A stretch of 64,000 nucleotides of DNA, from positions 496,001 to 560,000 of the forward strand of contig NZ_JAJAVD010000001.1 of NCBI RefSeq assembly GCF_020532705.1, written 5' to 3'. The DNA is from Methylobacillus caricis (lineage in GTDB: Bacteria > Pseudomonadota > Gammaproteobacteria > Burkholderiales > Methylophilaceae). The notes below the pieces were generated by a model, which ran no database searches, was not told the origin of the DNA, and saw nothing but the letters and a program-made list of their open reading frames with translations. Within the stretch, counting starts at the first letter, position 1, and every line of letters starts with the position of its first letter. Shown here in pieces: positions 18,473 through 28,251 of this stretch. A program made the position numbers and the translations under genes.

Positions 18473-20398
18473 TTATTTCTTGTCGCTTTTGACTTCTTCA
18501 AACTCGGCGTCCACCACTTCGGCGTCCACGGTTTTTTCCTGTGGCTGGTCCGGGTTGGTTTCAACGCTGTTTTCAGCCTGGCTTGCAGCATAGACCTTCT
18601 CGCCCAGTTTCTGCGAGGCTTCAATCAAGGCGTTGGTCTTGCTTTCAATGGCTTCCTTGTCGTCGCCCTTGATCACGTCCTCCAGCTCCTTGACAGCGTT
18701 TTCTATGCTTTCCTTCTCGCCTGCATCCAGCTTGTCGCCATGTTCAGAGAGGGATTTCTTCACGCTGTGGATGGCGCCATCGGCACTGTTGCGGGCTTCA
18801 ACCAGTTCGCGTACTTTCTTGTCTTCATCCGCATACTTGGCTGCATCTTCTTCCATGCGCTGGATTTCTTCATCCGACAAGCCGGAGTTGGCCTTGATCG
18901 TGATCTTGTTTTCCTTGTTGGTGGCCTTGTCCTTGGCAGACACGTGCAGGATACCGTTGGCATCGATGTCGAAAGTCACTTCAATCTGCGGCAGGCCGCG
19001 TGCTGCTGGCGGAATGTCGGACAGGTTGAACTGGCCCAGGCTCTTGTTGCCACTGGCTACTTCACGCTCGCCTTGCAGGACATGGATGGTCACGGCAGAC
19101 TGGTTATCTTCAGCGGTTGAGAACACTTGCGATGCCTTGGTAGGGATCGTGGTGTTTTTCTTGATCAGCTTGGTCATCACGCCGCCCAGGGTTTCAATGC
19201 CCAGGGACAACGGAGTCACGTCCAGCAACAGCACGTCCTTGACGTCGCCCTTCAGCACGCCGCCCTGGATGGAAGCGCCAACAGCAACTGCCTCATCAGG
19301 ATTGACGTCCTTGCGCGGCTCACGGCCAAAGATTTCCTTCACTTTTTCCTGCACCTTGGGCATACGGCTCTGGCCGCCTACCAAGATGACATCGCTGATG
19401 TCGGAAGCCTTCACGCCAGCATCTTTTAATGCGGTAGAGCAAGGTGTGATTGTGCGTTCAATCAGGTCATCTACCAGGCTCTCCAGCTTGGCACGGGTAA
19501 TCTTTACCACCAGGTGCTTAGGGCCGCTGGCATCTGCCGTGATGTAAGGCAGGTTGACTTCAGTCTGCTGGCTGGAGGACAACTCGATCTTGGCTTTTTC
19601 TGCCGCTTCCTTCAGGCGCTGCTTGGCCAGCAGGTCGTTGCGCAGGTCCAGGCCGTTTTCCTTCTTGAACTCGTCAGCCAGGAAGTCGATCAAGCGGTTG
19701 TCGAAGTCCTCGCCACCGAGGAAGGTGTCACCATTGGTGGACAGCACTTCAAACTGGTGTTCGCCGTCTATTTCGGAAATCTCGATGATGGAGATATCGA
19801 AAGTGCCGCCGCCCAAGTCGTAGACTGCAATCTTGCGATCGCCTTCCTGCTTGTCCAGCCCGAAAGCCAGGGCCGCAGCAGTTGGTTCGTTGATGATGCG
19901 CTTCACTTCCAGGCCTGCAATACGGCCTGCATCCTTTGTGGCTTGGCGCTGGCTGTCGTTGAAGTAGGCGGGCACGGTGATGACGGCTTCGGTGACTTCC
20001 TCACCCAGGTAGTCTTCGGCAGTCTTCTTCATCTTGCGCAGCACTTCTGCGGAGATTTGCGGCGGCGCCAGTTTTTCATTGCGCACTTCCACCCATGCAT
20101 CGCCATTCTCAGCCTTGGTGATGGTGTAAGGCATCAGCGCAATGTCCTTCTGCACTTCTTTTTCTTCAAAGCGGCGGCCGATCAGGCGCTTCACCGCGTA
20201 TAGCGTATTCTTGGGGTTGGTCACAGCCTGGCGCTTGGCTGGCGCACCCACCAGTATCTCGCCATCTTCCTGATAAGCGATGATGGATGGCGTGGTACGT
20301 GTGCCTTCAGCATTTTCAATCACGCGTGGCTTGCCACCTTCCATCACTGCTACGCAGGAGTTGGTGGTGCCCAAGTCGATACCAATAATTTTTCCCAT
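18473..20398 (-). CDS. dnaK: Chaperone protein DnaK (Hsp70)
   Basis: The ATP-dependent chaperone, 641 residues, full length. The nucleotide-binding domain starts '[13 protein letters not shown]' and contains '[13 protein letters not shown]'; the substrate domain follows the hydrophobic linker '[13 protein letters not shown]', and the C-terminal lid ends in the acidic '[10 protein letters not shown]'. It has its own RpoH-type promoter (20450-20475) in addition to read-through from grpE. Confidence 0.99.
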   Translation of the reverse strand: MGKIIGIDLGTTNSCVAVMEGGKPRVIENAEGTRTTPSIIAYQEDGEILVGAPAKRQAVTNPKNTLYAVKRLIGRRFEEKEVQKDIALMPYTITKAENGDAWVEVRNEKLAPPQISAEVLRKMKKTAEDYLGEEVTEAVITVPAYFNDSQRQATKDAGRIAGLEVKRIINEPTAAALAFGLDKQEGDRKIAVYDLGGGTFDISIIEISEIDGEHQFEVLSTNGDTFLGGEDFDNRLIDFLADEFKKENGLDLRNDLLAKQRLKEAAEKAKIELSSSQQTEVNLPYITADASGPKHLVVKITRAKLESLVDDLIERTITPCSTALKDAGVKASDISDVILVGGQSRMPKVQEKVKEIFGREPRKDVNPDEAVAVGASIQGGVLKGDVKDVLLLDVTPLSLGIETLGGVMTKLIKKNTTIPTKASQVFSTAEDNQSAVTIHVLQGEREVASGNKSLGQFNLSDIPPAARGLPQIEVTFDIDANGILHVSAKDKATNKENKITIKANSGLSDEEIQRMEEDAAKYADEDKKVRELVEARNSADGAIHSVKKSLSEHGDKLDAGEKESIENAVKELEDVIKGDDKEAIESKTNALIEASQKLGEKVYAASQAENSVETNPDQPQEKTVDAEVVDAEFEEVKSDKK

Positions 20399-20449
20399 GT
20401 TTGTATTCCTTATGTTCTTTAACTGTAAGTAATTACCGATGTTCCAAAA

Positions 20450-20475
20450 GTGGGGATAGGCTGTCCAATTTCAAG
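20450..20475 (-). promoter_or_regulatory. Sigma-32 (RpoH) promoter of dnaK
   Basis: On the minus strand, -35 CTTGAA (20475-20470) is separated by 14 bases from CCCCAC (20455-20450), followed by TTTT. This fits the heat-shock consensus (CTTGAA, spacer 13-15, CCCCAT) with a single mismatch, and lies about 50 bases before the dnaK ATG. Confidence 0.8.
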
Positions 20476-20501
20476 CCTGTACCCACTAAAAATTGATGGT
20501 T

Positions 20502-21029
20502 TTATTTGGCAACCATGACCAGTGCAGGCCGCAGCACGCGCTCGTTCAGCGTGTAGCCTTTCTGCAATACCGTGATAACGGTGTTGGCTTCGGCATCGCT
20601 CTCGACAGCGCCAATCGCCTGGTGCTTGTTGGGGTCGAATTTTTCATTGACCGGGTTGATTTCAACAATGCTGAATTTCTCGAACACTGAAGTCAGCTGC
20701 TTGGCTGTCAATTCCACGCCATCACGGTAGCTTTCCAGAGTGGCCGAGCCTACGCTCAACGCAGCATCCAGGCTGTCCTTGACTGACAGCAGTTCGTTGG
20801 AGAATTTTTCCAGCGCGAATTTGCGGGCCTTGTCGATATCATCTGCAGCGCGGCGGCGGATGTTTTCGCCCTCGGCCTTGGCATAGAGTACAGCTGCCTG
20901 TTGTTCGGCAAGCTGGGCTTCCAGTTCGGCAATCCTGTCATCAATCGAGCCTGCCGCGCCATTGTCCTGCAGATTTGCCTGCTCGGTTTCGGGCAAGCCG
21001 GTTTCTGTAGTCTTGTCTTCTTGCTGCAT
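20502..21029 (-). CDS. grpE: Nucleotide exchange factor GrpE
   Basis: Releases ADP from DnaK; 175 residues. An acidic, Gln-rich N-terminus leads into the long dimerisation helix (about residues 30-80), then the four-helix region and the beta wing with '[20 protein letters not shown]'. It is first in the heat-shock cluster, with an RpoH promoter at 21067-21092. Confidence 0.97.
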   Translation of the reverse strand: MQQEDKTTETGLPETEQANLQDNGAAGSIDDRIAELEAQLAEQQAAVLYAKAEGENIRRRAADDIDKARKFALEKFSNELLSVKDSLDAALSVGSATLESYRDGVELTAKQLTSVFEKFSIVEINPVNEKFDPNKHQAIGAVESDAEANTVITVLQKGYTLNERVLRPALVMVAK

Positions 21030-21066
21030 GATAATCCCTGTTGTTAATAATGTAACAACGAAGCAA

Positions 21067-21092
21067 ATGGGGGTATATGGAGAAATTACAAG
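21067..21092 (-). promoter_or_regulatory. Sigma-32 (RpoH) promoter of grpE
   Basis: On the minus strand, CTTGTA (21092-21087), 14 bases, then CCCCAT (21072-21067) followed by TTG. The -10 half is a perfect match to the heat-shock consensus and the -35 half has one mismatch. The distance to the grpE ATG is about 37 bases. Confidence 0.8.
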
Positions 21093-21162
21093 AGGGGACG
21101 GTTAAACTTTAAGTGATGTATTGATGCGAATATCAGTATATGGCTGATTGTTTTAATGATTG

Positions 21163-22131
21163 CTAGGCGATTGCCACCTGTTCCAGCGCCTGCAATACGG
21201 ATTCCGGCGCCGGGTTCTGTCCTTTGCCGCCGAGGTTGACCACTTTGCGGCTGTTGTGTGCCAATACTCCGGTAAGTAACGGGTCGGTATCGGTATAGAT
21301 CGCGACGGTCGGTTTATCCAGTGCCGCTGCCAAGTGTACCAGCCCGGTATCCACGCCGATAGCGGCAATCGCATGTCCCAGGATGGCAGACAGTTCCGCC
21401 AGGCCTAGCCTGGGCAAGACCATGGCGTCGCCTAGTGCCGCCGCAATCCGCTGGGCCCTCGCATGTTCGCCGGCATTGCCCCAAGGCAGCACCAGGGCAA
21501 TATCTTGTTTTTGCAAATGGCGTCCTAGTGTGACCCATTGCGATTCCGGCCACAGCTTGGAGTCACGGCTGGTGGCATGCAGCCCGGCAATGTAGCGGGC
21601 TGGCAGTGTCAATGTGTCGGGTGGCCGGTCGGCACGTATCCCGTAGTCTGGCGGGTCCGACGGCTTGGGATAGCCCAATGCCAACGCTGCCAGTTCGCGG
21701 TTGCGCGTCACCGCGTGCTGATCGCGTGCGACAGGGTATTGGTGCTGGTAAAAGCAGGCGGCGAGCGGCTCGCGCGCTGACGCCCGGTCCTGTCCATGAT
21801 AGCGGCCGCTGGCCAGGCGGCCGATCAGGGCGCTCTTGAACAGGCCCTGGGTGTCTATGATATGGTCGTACCTATGTCCTGCCAGCTGGCGGCGCAAATG
21901 CCGGATTTCCTGCCATGTGCTTGCCTGCAGCAAATGCTTGCGCCAGCGGCGAATGGCAACCGGGATTACCTGCTGGACGCCTGGATGCAGCCTGGGTATG
22001 TCGGCAAAACTTTCCTCCACTACCCAGTCTACGACAGTGTCAGGAAAGTGCGCATGGATGTCGGTAATGACAGGGAGATTATGGATCACATCGCCTAGCG
22101 ATGTCGTTTTGATCATGAGCAAACGAGGCAT
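21163..22131 (-). CDS. waaC: ADP-heptose:LPS heptosyltransferase I
   Basis: A GT9 glycosyltransferase that transfers the first L-glycero-D-manno-heptose to Kdo2-lipid A on the cytoplasmic face. The N-terminus 'MIKTTSLGDVIHNLP' is the family signature and 'GVDTGLVHLAAALDKPT' near the C-terminus is the donor-binding motif. The start ATG at 22131 is preferred because the signature follows directly; an in-frame start at 22170 would overlap the divergent waaG. About 322 residues with this start. It diverges from the core operon. Confidence 0.93.
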   Translation of the reverse strand: MPRLLMIKTTSLGDVIHNLPVITDIHAHFPDTVVDWVVEESFADIPRLHPGVQQVIPVAIRRWRKHLLQASTWQEIRHLRRQLAGHRYDHIIDTQGLFKSALIGRLASGRYHGQDRASAREPLAACFYQHQYPVARDQHAVTRNRELAALALGYPKPSDPPDYGIRADRPPDTLTLPARYIAGLHATSRDSKLWPESQWVTLGRHLQKQDIALVLPWGNAGEHARAQRIAAALGDAMVLPRLGLAELSAILGHAIAAIGVDTGLVHLAAALDKPTVAIYTDTDPLLTGVLAHNSRKVVNLGGKGQNPAPESVLQALEQVAIA

Positions 22132-22169
22132 GGCCGTCATTTTCGCATACAATTCAGCTTCTTTTCTCA

Positions 22170-23345
22170 ATGAGAGCGGTCGATTTGAAGTTTGCTTTCC
22201 TGATATTCAAGTATTTTCCTTATGGCGGCATGCAGCGCGATATGTTGCGTACGGCAACACGCCTGGCAGCCATGGGACATACGGTGGATATTTTTACCAT
22301 ATCCTGGGATGGCGAGCCGCCAGTGGCCAATATTCGTGTGCATATCGTCCCTGCTTCCGGATGGTTTAACTACCAGAAATACCAGAATTTCATTGAGCGT
22401 GCCTACAGCATGATCAGGATTGATTTCGATTTCGACCTGATCGTGGGCTATAACCGCATGAGCGGGCTGGACGTCTATTTTGCCGCTGATCCTTGTTTCA
22501 TCGAGCGCGCACATCAACAGCGCAGTTGGCTCTACCGCCTGACGCCGCGCTACCGGTGGTTCCAGAAAACCGAAGAAATCATTTTCTCGCCGGCGGCCAG
22601 GACGGAAATGCTGATGGTGGACATGGCAGAAAAAGACGTTTTCCAGCGCTGGTACCAGACGCAGGAAGCACGCTTCCATTTCATTCCGCCTTTCCTCTCC
22701 AGCGAGCGCCTGCAATTGTACGATCGCAATGAGATGAGGACATATCTGCGTGAGGCATTTGACCTGCCGCAGGATGCTATTGTGATGTTGCTGGTGGGTT
22801 CGGGCTTTTACATGAAGGGCTTGGACAGGGCCGTTGCTGCGATTGCCACCTTGCCGGCAGGCATGCTTGACCGGCTCAAGATGGTGGCGATCGGACAGGA
22901 CAAGCCCGAACCGTTTATCAAATTGGCGCGCAAGCTGGGCATTTCCAACAATCTGGTGATTTCGAGGGGTAGGCCGGATATCCCGCAATTGATGCAGGGG
23001 GCGGACCTCTACTTACACCCTGCCTACCGTGAAAATACTGGCCTGGTCATATTGGAGGCGCTCGCCAGCGGCTTGCCCGTGATGGCAACGGCAAGTTGTG
23101 GCTATGCCTATCATGTACAGCAGGCAGATGCTGGCAGGGTAGTGCCTGTTCCCTTTGCGCAGGATCGCCTGAATCAAATGCTGCATGATACTCTGGCGCT
23201 GATTTTTGCTGCCGATCCTCAGGTGGAGGCCTGGCGTGAAAATGGACTGCAATATGCCCAGGGAGTGATGGCCGCCAATGATGGCAGCGCCGAGGCTAAG
23301 ATATTGTTACGCCTGGCGGAAGCCAGGCAGGAAGAACTGGAATGA
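22170..23345 (+). CDS. waaG: LPS core glycosyltransferase, WaaG-like (GT4)
   Basis: A 391-residue GT-B glycosyltransferase that would add a hexose to the second heptose of the core. The N-terminus 'FAFLIFKYFPYGGMQRDM' and the acidic EX7E motif in 'ENTGLVILEALASGLPV' (about residue 290) match WaaG. It is first in the plus-strand core operon, diverging from waaC over 38 bases, and overlaps the next gene by four bases. The exact acceptor sugar is inferred from family and position. Confidence 0.9.
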   Translation: MRAVDLKFAFLIFKYFPYGGMQRDMLRTATRLAAMGHTVDIFTISWDGEPPVANIRVHIVPASGWFNYQKYQNFIERAYSMIRIDFDFDLIVGYNRMSGLDVYFAADPCFIERAHQQRSWLYRLTPRYRWFQKTEEIIFSPAARTEMLMVDMAEKDVFQRWYQTQEARFHFIPPFLSSERLQLYDRNEMRTYLREAFDLPQDAIVMLLVGSGFYMKGLDRAVAAIATLPAGMLDRLKMVAIGQDKPEPFIKLARKLGISNNLVISRGRPDIPQLMQGADLYLHPAYRENTGLVILEALASGLPVMATASCGYAYHVQQADAGRVVPVPFAQDRLNQMLHDTLALIFAADPQVEAWRENGLQYAQGVMAANDGSAEAKILLRLAEARQEELE

Positions 23346-24190
23346 GTGCTTGCAATGAGCTGATGCTGCCTGCTGAGATGCAGGCGAAATTGGGGCATGA
23401 GAGGGTGTTTGAACAGGTGATGGCGTTGGAGGGAGAGGTGTTCAGGGATGTACCTGGCCGCAAGACAGTCAGGGTCATCATTGATGGGCGGCCTTACTTC
23501 ATCAAGCAGCATTTTGGCGTGGGCTGGGGCGAGATATTCAAGAACCTGCTGGCATTCAAGCTTCCGATTGTCAGTGCCAATACGGAAAAGCTCGCCATTG
23601 AGAGGCTGGGCGAGATTGGTATTCCAACTACTCCATTGGCGGGGTTTGGCAGCCGGGGCTGTAACCCTGCCAGCAGGCAGTCGTTTCTCATGACGCGTGA
23701 TCTGGGCGATATTGTTTCGCTGGAGACACTGGCTGACGAATGGGCAGCCAGTCCGCCTGCAGCAAGATTCAAGCGGCAGTTGCTGGTGGCCGTGGCCACG
23801 CTGGCATCCACCTTGCACGATAGCGGGCTTAACCACAGGGATTTTTATATCTGCCATATTTGCCTGGATAAACCGGCGCTGATGCATGGGGAAATACGAT
23901 TGTATTTGATAGACCTCCATAGAGTAGGAATCCGTGAGACAATCCGCCCCCAGGATCGTATGAAGGACATGGCAGCCCTGTATTTTTCCGCCATGAATGC
24001 CGGCCTGACGACGCGTGATTATTTGCGCTTCCTGCGCAGGTACAGGCAGAAGCCGCTGAAACAGATTTTTCAGGAAGAGTCCCGATTCTGGCAGCAGGTT
24101 CAGCAGCGCGCTATACGGCTTTATATCAAATTGCACCAAGTGGAGCCGACGCCTGCCCAGATGGGCGGCAAGTTGACAGCTGCACGTTAA
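23342..24190 (+). CDS. waaP: LPS core heptose(I) kinase, WaaP-like
   Basis: A 282-residue kinase-fold enzyme that phosphorylates heptose I of the inner core, stabilising the outer membrane. The nucleotide-binding Lys is in 'YFIKQHFGVGWGEIFKNLL', the catalytic loop is His165-Arg-Asp167 in 'NHRDFYICHI', and the metal Asp is in 'LYLIDLHRVG'. The key residues are intact. The ATGA overlap with waaG and the following kinase-like genes parallel the Pseudomonas core locus, where WaaP is essential. Confidence 0.92.
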   Translation: MSACNELMLPAEMQAKLGHERVFEQVMALEGEVFRDVPGRKTVRVIIDGRPYFIKQHFGVGWGEIFKNLLAFKLPIVSANTEKLAIERLGEIGIPTTPLAGFGSRGCNPASRQSFLMTRDLGDIVSLETLADEWAASPPAARFKRQLLVAVATLASTLHDSGLNHRDFYICHICLDKPALMHGEIRLYLIDLHRVGIRETIRPQDRMKDMAALYFSAMNAGLTTRDYLRFLRRYRQKPLKQIFQEESRFWQQVQQRAIRLYIKLHQVEPTPAQMGGKLTAAR

Positions 24191-24221
24191 GCGTTGGATT
24201 GAAAATCAAGATTAAGAATAT

Positions 24222-25925
24222 ATGGGATTATTGACTAATGCCGCTTCCAGGTGGAAGCGCACGGACTGGGGAGCGTTATTTAACCTCTATCTGTTCTTTT
24301 TCTATTTCTCCGGTGTTACCCACATCCTCCTGCAGTTCAGCGGTGCGACGATTTTTGTAGGCTTCCGGCAAGCGGTTTTCATGAGCCTGTTATGGCTTAT
24401 TCCTGTCATGCTCTTCCCCCGCAGGACGCGCACGATTGCGGGTGTGATTGGTATTGTCCTGTGGGCATTTTCCCTGGTTAGCCTGGGCTATTTCTGCATT
24501 TATGGCCAGGAATTCTCCCAGAGCGTGATGTTCATCATTTTTGAGTCCAATCATGCAGAGTCAAGTGAATTCATTGCCCATTATTTTGTATGGTGGATGA
24601 TTCCGGTCATGCTGGCACATACGGCTGTTGCCATCTGGTTCTGGAAGCGCATCCGTCCTTTGCATATTACCTTCCGTGCAGCATGTGCAAGCACGCTGGC
24701 CATCCTGGTGTTTCTGTTTGCTTACCCCATGTTCAAGCAACTGGTGCTTAAAAAGGCCACCATGGAATTGGCACTTGAGAAGCTGGAGCTTAGTATGGAG
24801 CCGGCTGTGCCCTGGCAGATGGCTATCGGCTATATTCACTATCGTAAACAGCTGGCAAACATGGAAGCGTTGCTGGAGCAGAACAGCAAGCTGCCACCAC
24901 TGCAAAACCTGCATGACGCCAACGCCGGCCTTCCGGCTACCATGGTATTGGTGATTGGAGAGTCTACCAACCGCCAGCGCATGAGTCTCTATGGTTATGA
25001 GCGCAAGACGACGCCTGCACTGGATGCAATGCAGAATGAACTGTTTGTATTCCGCAATGTGGTCACGCCGCGTCCTTATACCATCGAGGCCTTGCAGCAA
25101 GTATTGACGTTTGCAGACCAGGAGGATCCCGATCTGTATCTGACCAAACCCTCTCTCATGAACATGATGCGTCAGGCCGGGTACAAGTCTTTCTGGATCA
25201 CTAACCACCAGACCATTACCAAGCGCAATACCATGCTGACCAATTTTTCCAAGCAGACTGATCAACAGTTTTACATGAATAACAGCCGCGCCCAGAATTC
25301 ACGCGAATATGACGGTAACGTCCTTAATCCATTCCAGGAAGTGCTGGCCGACCCTGCACCACGCAAGTTCATCGTGATTCACTTGCTTGGGACGCATATG
25401 AAATATGAGTTTCGCTATCCGCGCGAGTATGATCAATTCCGTGATCGCACGGGAGTTCCGGCTGTCCTCACTGATCAGCAGGCCAAGGTCTACAATAGTT
25501 ATGATAATGCAGTGCTGTATAACGACTTTGTCATCTCCAGCCTGATTAAAATATTGAACCAGAAACAGATGAATAGTTTCCTGGTGTACTTGTCTGATCA
25601 TGGCGAAGACGTCTATGATCCACCAAGCTATAGCATTCTGGGCCGTAATGAAGGCAAACCTACCTTGCCGATGTACACCATTCCCTTTATTGTCTGGGCT
25701 TCAGAACAGTGGAAATCCGGGCATGAAACCGACTTTGAATTTGCGCTTGACAGACCCTATAGCAGCGCGCATTTCATTCATACCTGGGCAGGCTTTGCGG
25801 GTTTGAGCTTTGATGGGTTTGATCCCGGTAAGAGTTTGGTGAGTACGGAGTTTAAGAGGTATCCCTTGCTGGTGGGAGATCCGGCTAACCCGGCCTCGCT
25901 CAGGGAATTGCAGCTTGAGCAATGA
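24222..25925 (+). CDS. Phosphoethanolamine transferase (EptA/EptC/CptA family)
   Basis: A 567-residue inner-membrane enzyme with five N-terminal transmembrane helices (about residues 15-180) and a periplasmic alkaline-phosphatase-fold domain. The nucleophile Thr249 lies in 'VIGESTNRQRMSLYGY', and the metal motif 'YLSDHGEDVYD' is near residue 460. It transfers phosphoethanolamine from phosphatidylethanolamine. Its place among core kinases suggests a core heptose or its phosphate as acceptor (CptA-like) rather than lipid A, but that is inference. This modification often lowers binding of cationic peptides. Confidence 0.88.
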   Translation: MGLLTNAASRWKRTDWGALFNLYLFFFYFSGVTHILLQFSGATIFVGFRQAVFMSLLWLIPVMLFPRRTRTIAGVIGIVLWAFSLVSLGYFCIYGQEFSQSVMFIIFESNHAESSEFIAHYFVWWMIPVMLAHTAVAIWFWKRIRPLHITFRAACASTLAILVFLFAYPMFKQLVLKKATMELALEKLELSMEPAVPWQMAIGYIHYRKQLANMEALLEQNSKLPPLQNLHDANAGLPATMVLVIGESTNRQRMSLYGYERKTTPALDAMQNELFVFRNVVTPRPYTIEALQQVLTFADQEDPDLYLTKPSLMNMMRQAGYKSFWITNHQTITKRNTMLTNFSKQTDQQFYMNNSRAQNSREYDGNVLNPFQEVLADPAPRKFIVIHLLGTHMKYEFRYPREYDQFRDRTGVPAVLTDQQAKVYNSYDNAVLYNDFVISSLIKILNQKQMNSFLVYLSDHGEDVYDPPSYSILGRNEGKPTLPMYTIPFIVWASEQWKSGHETDFEFALDRPYSSAHFIHTWAGFAGLSFDGFDPGKSLVSTEFKRYPLLVGDPANPASLRELQLEQ

Positions 25926-25962
25926 TTTAGCATACTGGAGAGCCTAACAAAGGGGACGCCGC

Positions 25963-26745
25963 GTGCAATTTATTTCGCCAGAGCATGAGCAGATATTGCG
26001 ACATAACAAGTTGAACAGTTTCGAGCAGTTCTGGAATTTCCAGGGAGAGTGGTTTGAGGAGCCCAATCATGCCCGACAGGGCTGGAGCGGTGTAAACCGC
26101 GTGATGCTTGATGTGGATGGGCAAGCAGGGCTGGGAGCCTTTCTCAAGCGCCAGCATAACTATATCCGGCGTACCTGGCGGCACCCATTCTCCGGGGTCA
26201 CCACTTTTTTCTGCGAGTTCACCACCTTATGCTACCTCATTAAGCGCGGCGTTCCGGTGCCCACGCCCTTGTTTTTCGATGAGCAGGTTATCGAGGATGG
26301 ACGTGATGCTGTACTAGTGACAGCCGAACTGGCGGGCTACCGCCCGCTGGATGTTGTTGTGCCGCATATTTTTGGCAGGCCGTCTTCCTTGCGCCAGCAG
26401 CGTGCGCTGATTCGCAGCCTGGCCGCCGCGGTTGCCAAGATGCATGCAGCGCGTATGCAGCACAGGGCGCTCTATCCCAAGCATTTATTTGTGCGCCAGC
26501 ATGAATCCGGCAATTTTGATACTGTGATCATTGACCTGGAAAAAGCCAGGATCAAGATATTCCCCATCCTGCGCACCCTGCATGACTTGGCGACACTTAA
26601 CCGAGAGTTGTCTTGGCTCAGCAGGAGCAGCCGCCTATATTTTCTCAAGCAGTATTATGCCAGTGCCAAACTTGGGTGGCTGGAAAAACGCATAGCGCTC
26701 CGCATAGATTCCCGCTCGGAAAAGCGAAGAAAAGGCCGGTATTGA
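25963..26745 (+). CDS. Kinase-fold LPS protein, InaA/WapQ-like
   Basis: A 260-residue protein of the WaaP/InaA superfamily. The start is GTG 25963, preceded by AAAGGGG. The Lys-bearing segment is 'GAFLKRQHNYIRRTW', and the C-terminal metal site 'VIIDLEKARIKIF' is intact. The catalytic loop, however, reads His167-Arg-Ala169 in 'QHRALYPKHLFV', so the general-base Asp is missing; related InaA proteins share this type of loop. It may be a pseudokinase or use another mechanism. It sits between the phosphoethanolamine transferase and the double kinase, three bases before the latter. Confidence 0.8.
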   Translation: MQFISPEHEQILRHNKLNSFEQFWNFQGEWFEEPNHARQGWSGVNRVMLDVDGQAGLGAFLKRQHNYIRRTWRHPFSGVTTFFCEFTTLCYLIKRGVPVPTPLFFDEQVIEDGRDAVLVTAELAGYRPLDVVVPHIFGRPSSLRQQRALIRSLAAAVAKMHAARMQHRALYPKHLFVRQHESGNFDTVIIDLEKARIKIFPILRTLHDLATLNRELSWLSRSSRLYFLKQYYASAKLGWLEKRIALRIDSRSEKRRKGRY

Positions 26746-26748
26746 TCC

Positions 26749-28251
26749 ATGCATGAGAGGATTGTTGTGCCCGATATTGCGGACTACAGCAAGCATGCGT
26801 TGGACGCCGCATTTGCCATCGAACTGGATGACGGCAGCAGGCTTGATGTGCTGATGCCCGTGCGCAGGGTGCCAGGCAAGAGATTGGTGTGCCGCGGGGA
26901 GCTGCATGGCCGTGAAGTCTACGCTAAATTTTTTATCGGAAAGTCCGCAGAAAAATATGCTGCCCGCGATTGCCGGGGCTCACAATGGCTGTCTGATGCC
27001 GGCATTGCCACTCCACCTCTGCTCTTGCAATCCAGGGTTGAGGCCCAGTCCTGTCATGTTCTGGTCTATGCAGCAATTGATGGGCGGAATGCTGAAGAGG
27101 TATGGCAATCACTCGCCGGTCAAGAGCAGGCCCGATTTGTACTGGCAGCCAAGCTGGTCGAAGAAGTGGGACGGCATCATGCCGCAGGGATATGGCAGAG
27201 CGACCTCTACCTGAAGAATTTCCTGGTACAGGGAGCACGCGTACATACCTTGGATGGCGATGGCATACGCCGCTTGAGGCCGCTGTTCCGGCGCAGGCAG
27301 GCTTGGGATAACCTGGCGCTGCTGCTTTCCAAGTTTGACGTCTATTCTCTGGCTGATTGGCTGCCGTTGCTGTTAGATCGGTATGGGCAAGTATTTGGCG
27401 GGAACGAGCTGCCTGGGTTGGAGCCCATGCAGAGGCTTATTGCAAGACACCGTGCTGAGGAAATGCGCCGGTACGCCGATAAGGTATTGCGCACTTGTAC
27501 CGATGTGGTCGTTGAGCAGGATTCGTCATTTTTCCTGGCTATCAACCGTCCTTACGACAACGCCAGCCTGCGCGCTGCGCTGCAGATTGTTGACACCTTG
27601 CTGGATGCGCCTGACGCCATACGGTTGAAGAGCGGTAATACCTGTACGGTGGCCGAGATTGAAATTGATCAGCGCAAAATGGTCATCAAACGTTACAATA
27701 TTAAGAGTTTCTGGCATGGCCTGGGGCGGGCATTACGGCCATCACGTGCTGTTGTTTCCTGGTCAAATGCCTATCGCCTGGGAATTTGTGGCCTGGCTAC
27801 GCCAGTAGCAATTGCTGTGCTGGAACGCAGGCGTTGGCTGCTGCGCAAGCAGGCTTATCTGGTGACGGAATTTGTTTCTGCACCAGATTCACTAACGTTT
27901 TTTGACGATCAGGCAATAGAGGGAGCACAGAAGCAGCAAGCGGCGCAAGGGATAGCCCGCCTGTTTTATAGCCTGTTCCTGCTTAACGTCGAACATGGGG
28001 ATTTCAAGGCCAGCAACGTATTGGTGCAAGGCGTGACACCCTTGTTGATTGATCTGGACAGCATGCGGCAATATCGCTGTAGTGTAAGATTCAGGCCGCG
28101 CCATATACGCGACATACGCCGGTTTATGAAGAATTGGCAGTCAGATGCCGAAGTCCGGCATCTTTTAATTGAGGCCTTCAGGGCAGTTTATCGAGATACC
28201 GATCTGCTGGATCAGGCAGGTCTAGTCATCAAGCAAAGCGAAAGACAATGA
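26749..28251 (+). CDS. Double-domain kinase-fold LPS core protein (PA5006-like)
   Basis: 500 residues with two kinase-like units. Unit 1 (about 1-230) has Lys in 'VYAKFFIGKSAEKY', Asp152 and Asn157 in 'WQSDLYLKNFLV', and 'HTLDGDGIRR'. Unit 2 (about 260-490) has 'MVIKRYNIKSF', His416-Gly-Asp418 to Asn423 in 'HGDFKASNVLVQ', and 'LLIDLDSM'. Both units appear to keep catalytic residues, so each may phosphorylate a core sugar. A similar long protein lies at the same relative place in the Pseudomonas aeruginosa core locus; the activity there is not well defined. The stop overlaps the carbamoyltransferase start by four bases. Confidence 0.82.
   Translation: MHERIVVPDIADYSKHALDAAFAIELDDGSRLDVLMPVRRVPGKRLVCRGELHGREVYAKFFIGKSAEKYAARDCRGSQWLSDAGIATPPLLLQSRVEAQSCHVLVYAAIDGRNAEEVWQSLAGQEQARFVLAAKLVEEVGRHHAAGIWQSDLYLKNFLVQGARVHTLDGDGIRRLRPLFRRRQAWDNLALLLSKFDVYSLADWLPLLLDRYGQVFGGNELPGLEPMQRLIARHRAEEMRRYADKVLRTCTDVVVEQDSSFFLAINRPYDNASLRAALQIVDTLLDAPDAIRLKSGNTCTVAEIEIDQRKMVIKRYNIKSFWHGLGRALRPSRAVVSWSNAYRLGICGLATPVAIAVLERRRWLLRKQAYLVTEFVSAPDSLTFFDDQAIEGAQKQQAAQGIARLFYSLFLLNVEHGDFKASNVLVQGVTPLLIDLDSMRQYRCSVRFRPRHIRDIRRFMKNWQSDAEVRHLLIEAFRAVYRDTDLLDQAGLVIKQSERQ

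Noticed and set aside
18461-19547. Two long plus-strand frames inside dnaK
   Set aside because: Both are shadows of the dnaK coding sequence in other frames; no ribosome site and no domain resemblance.
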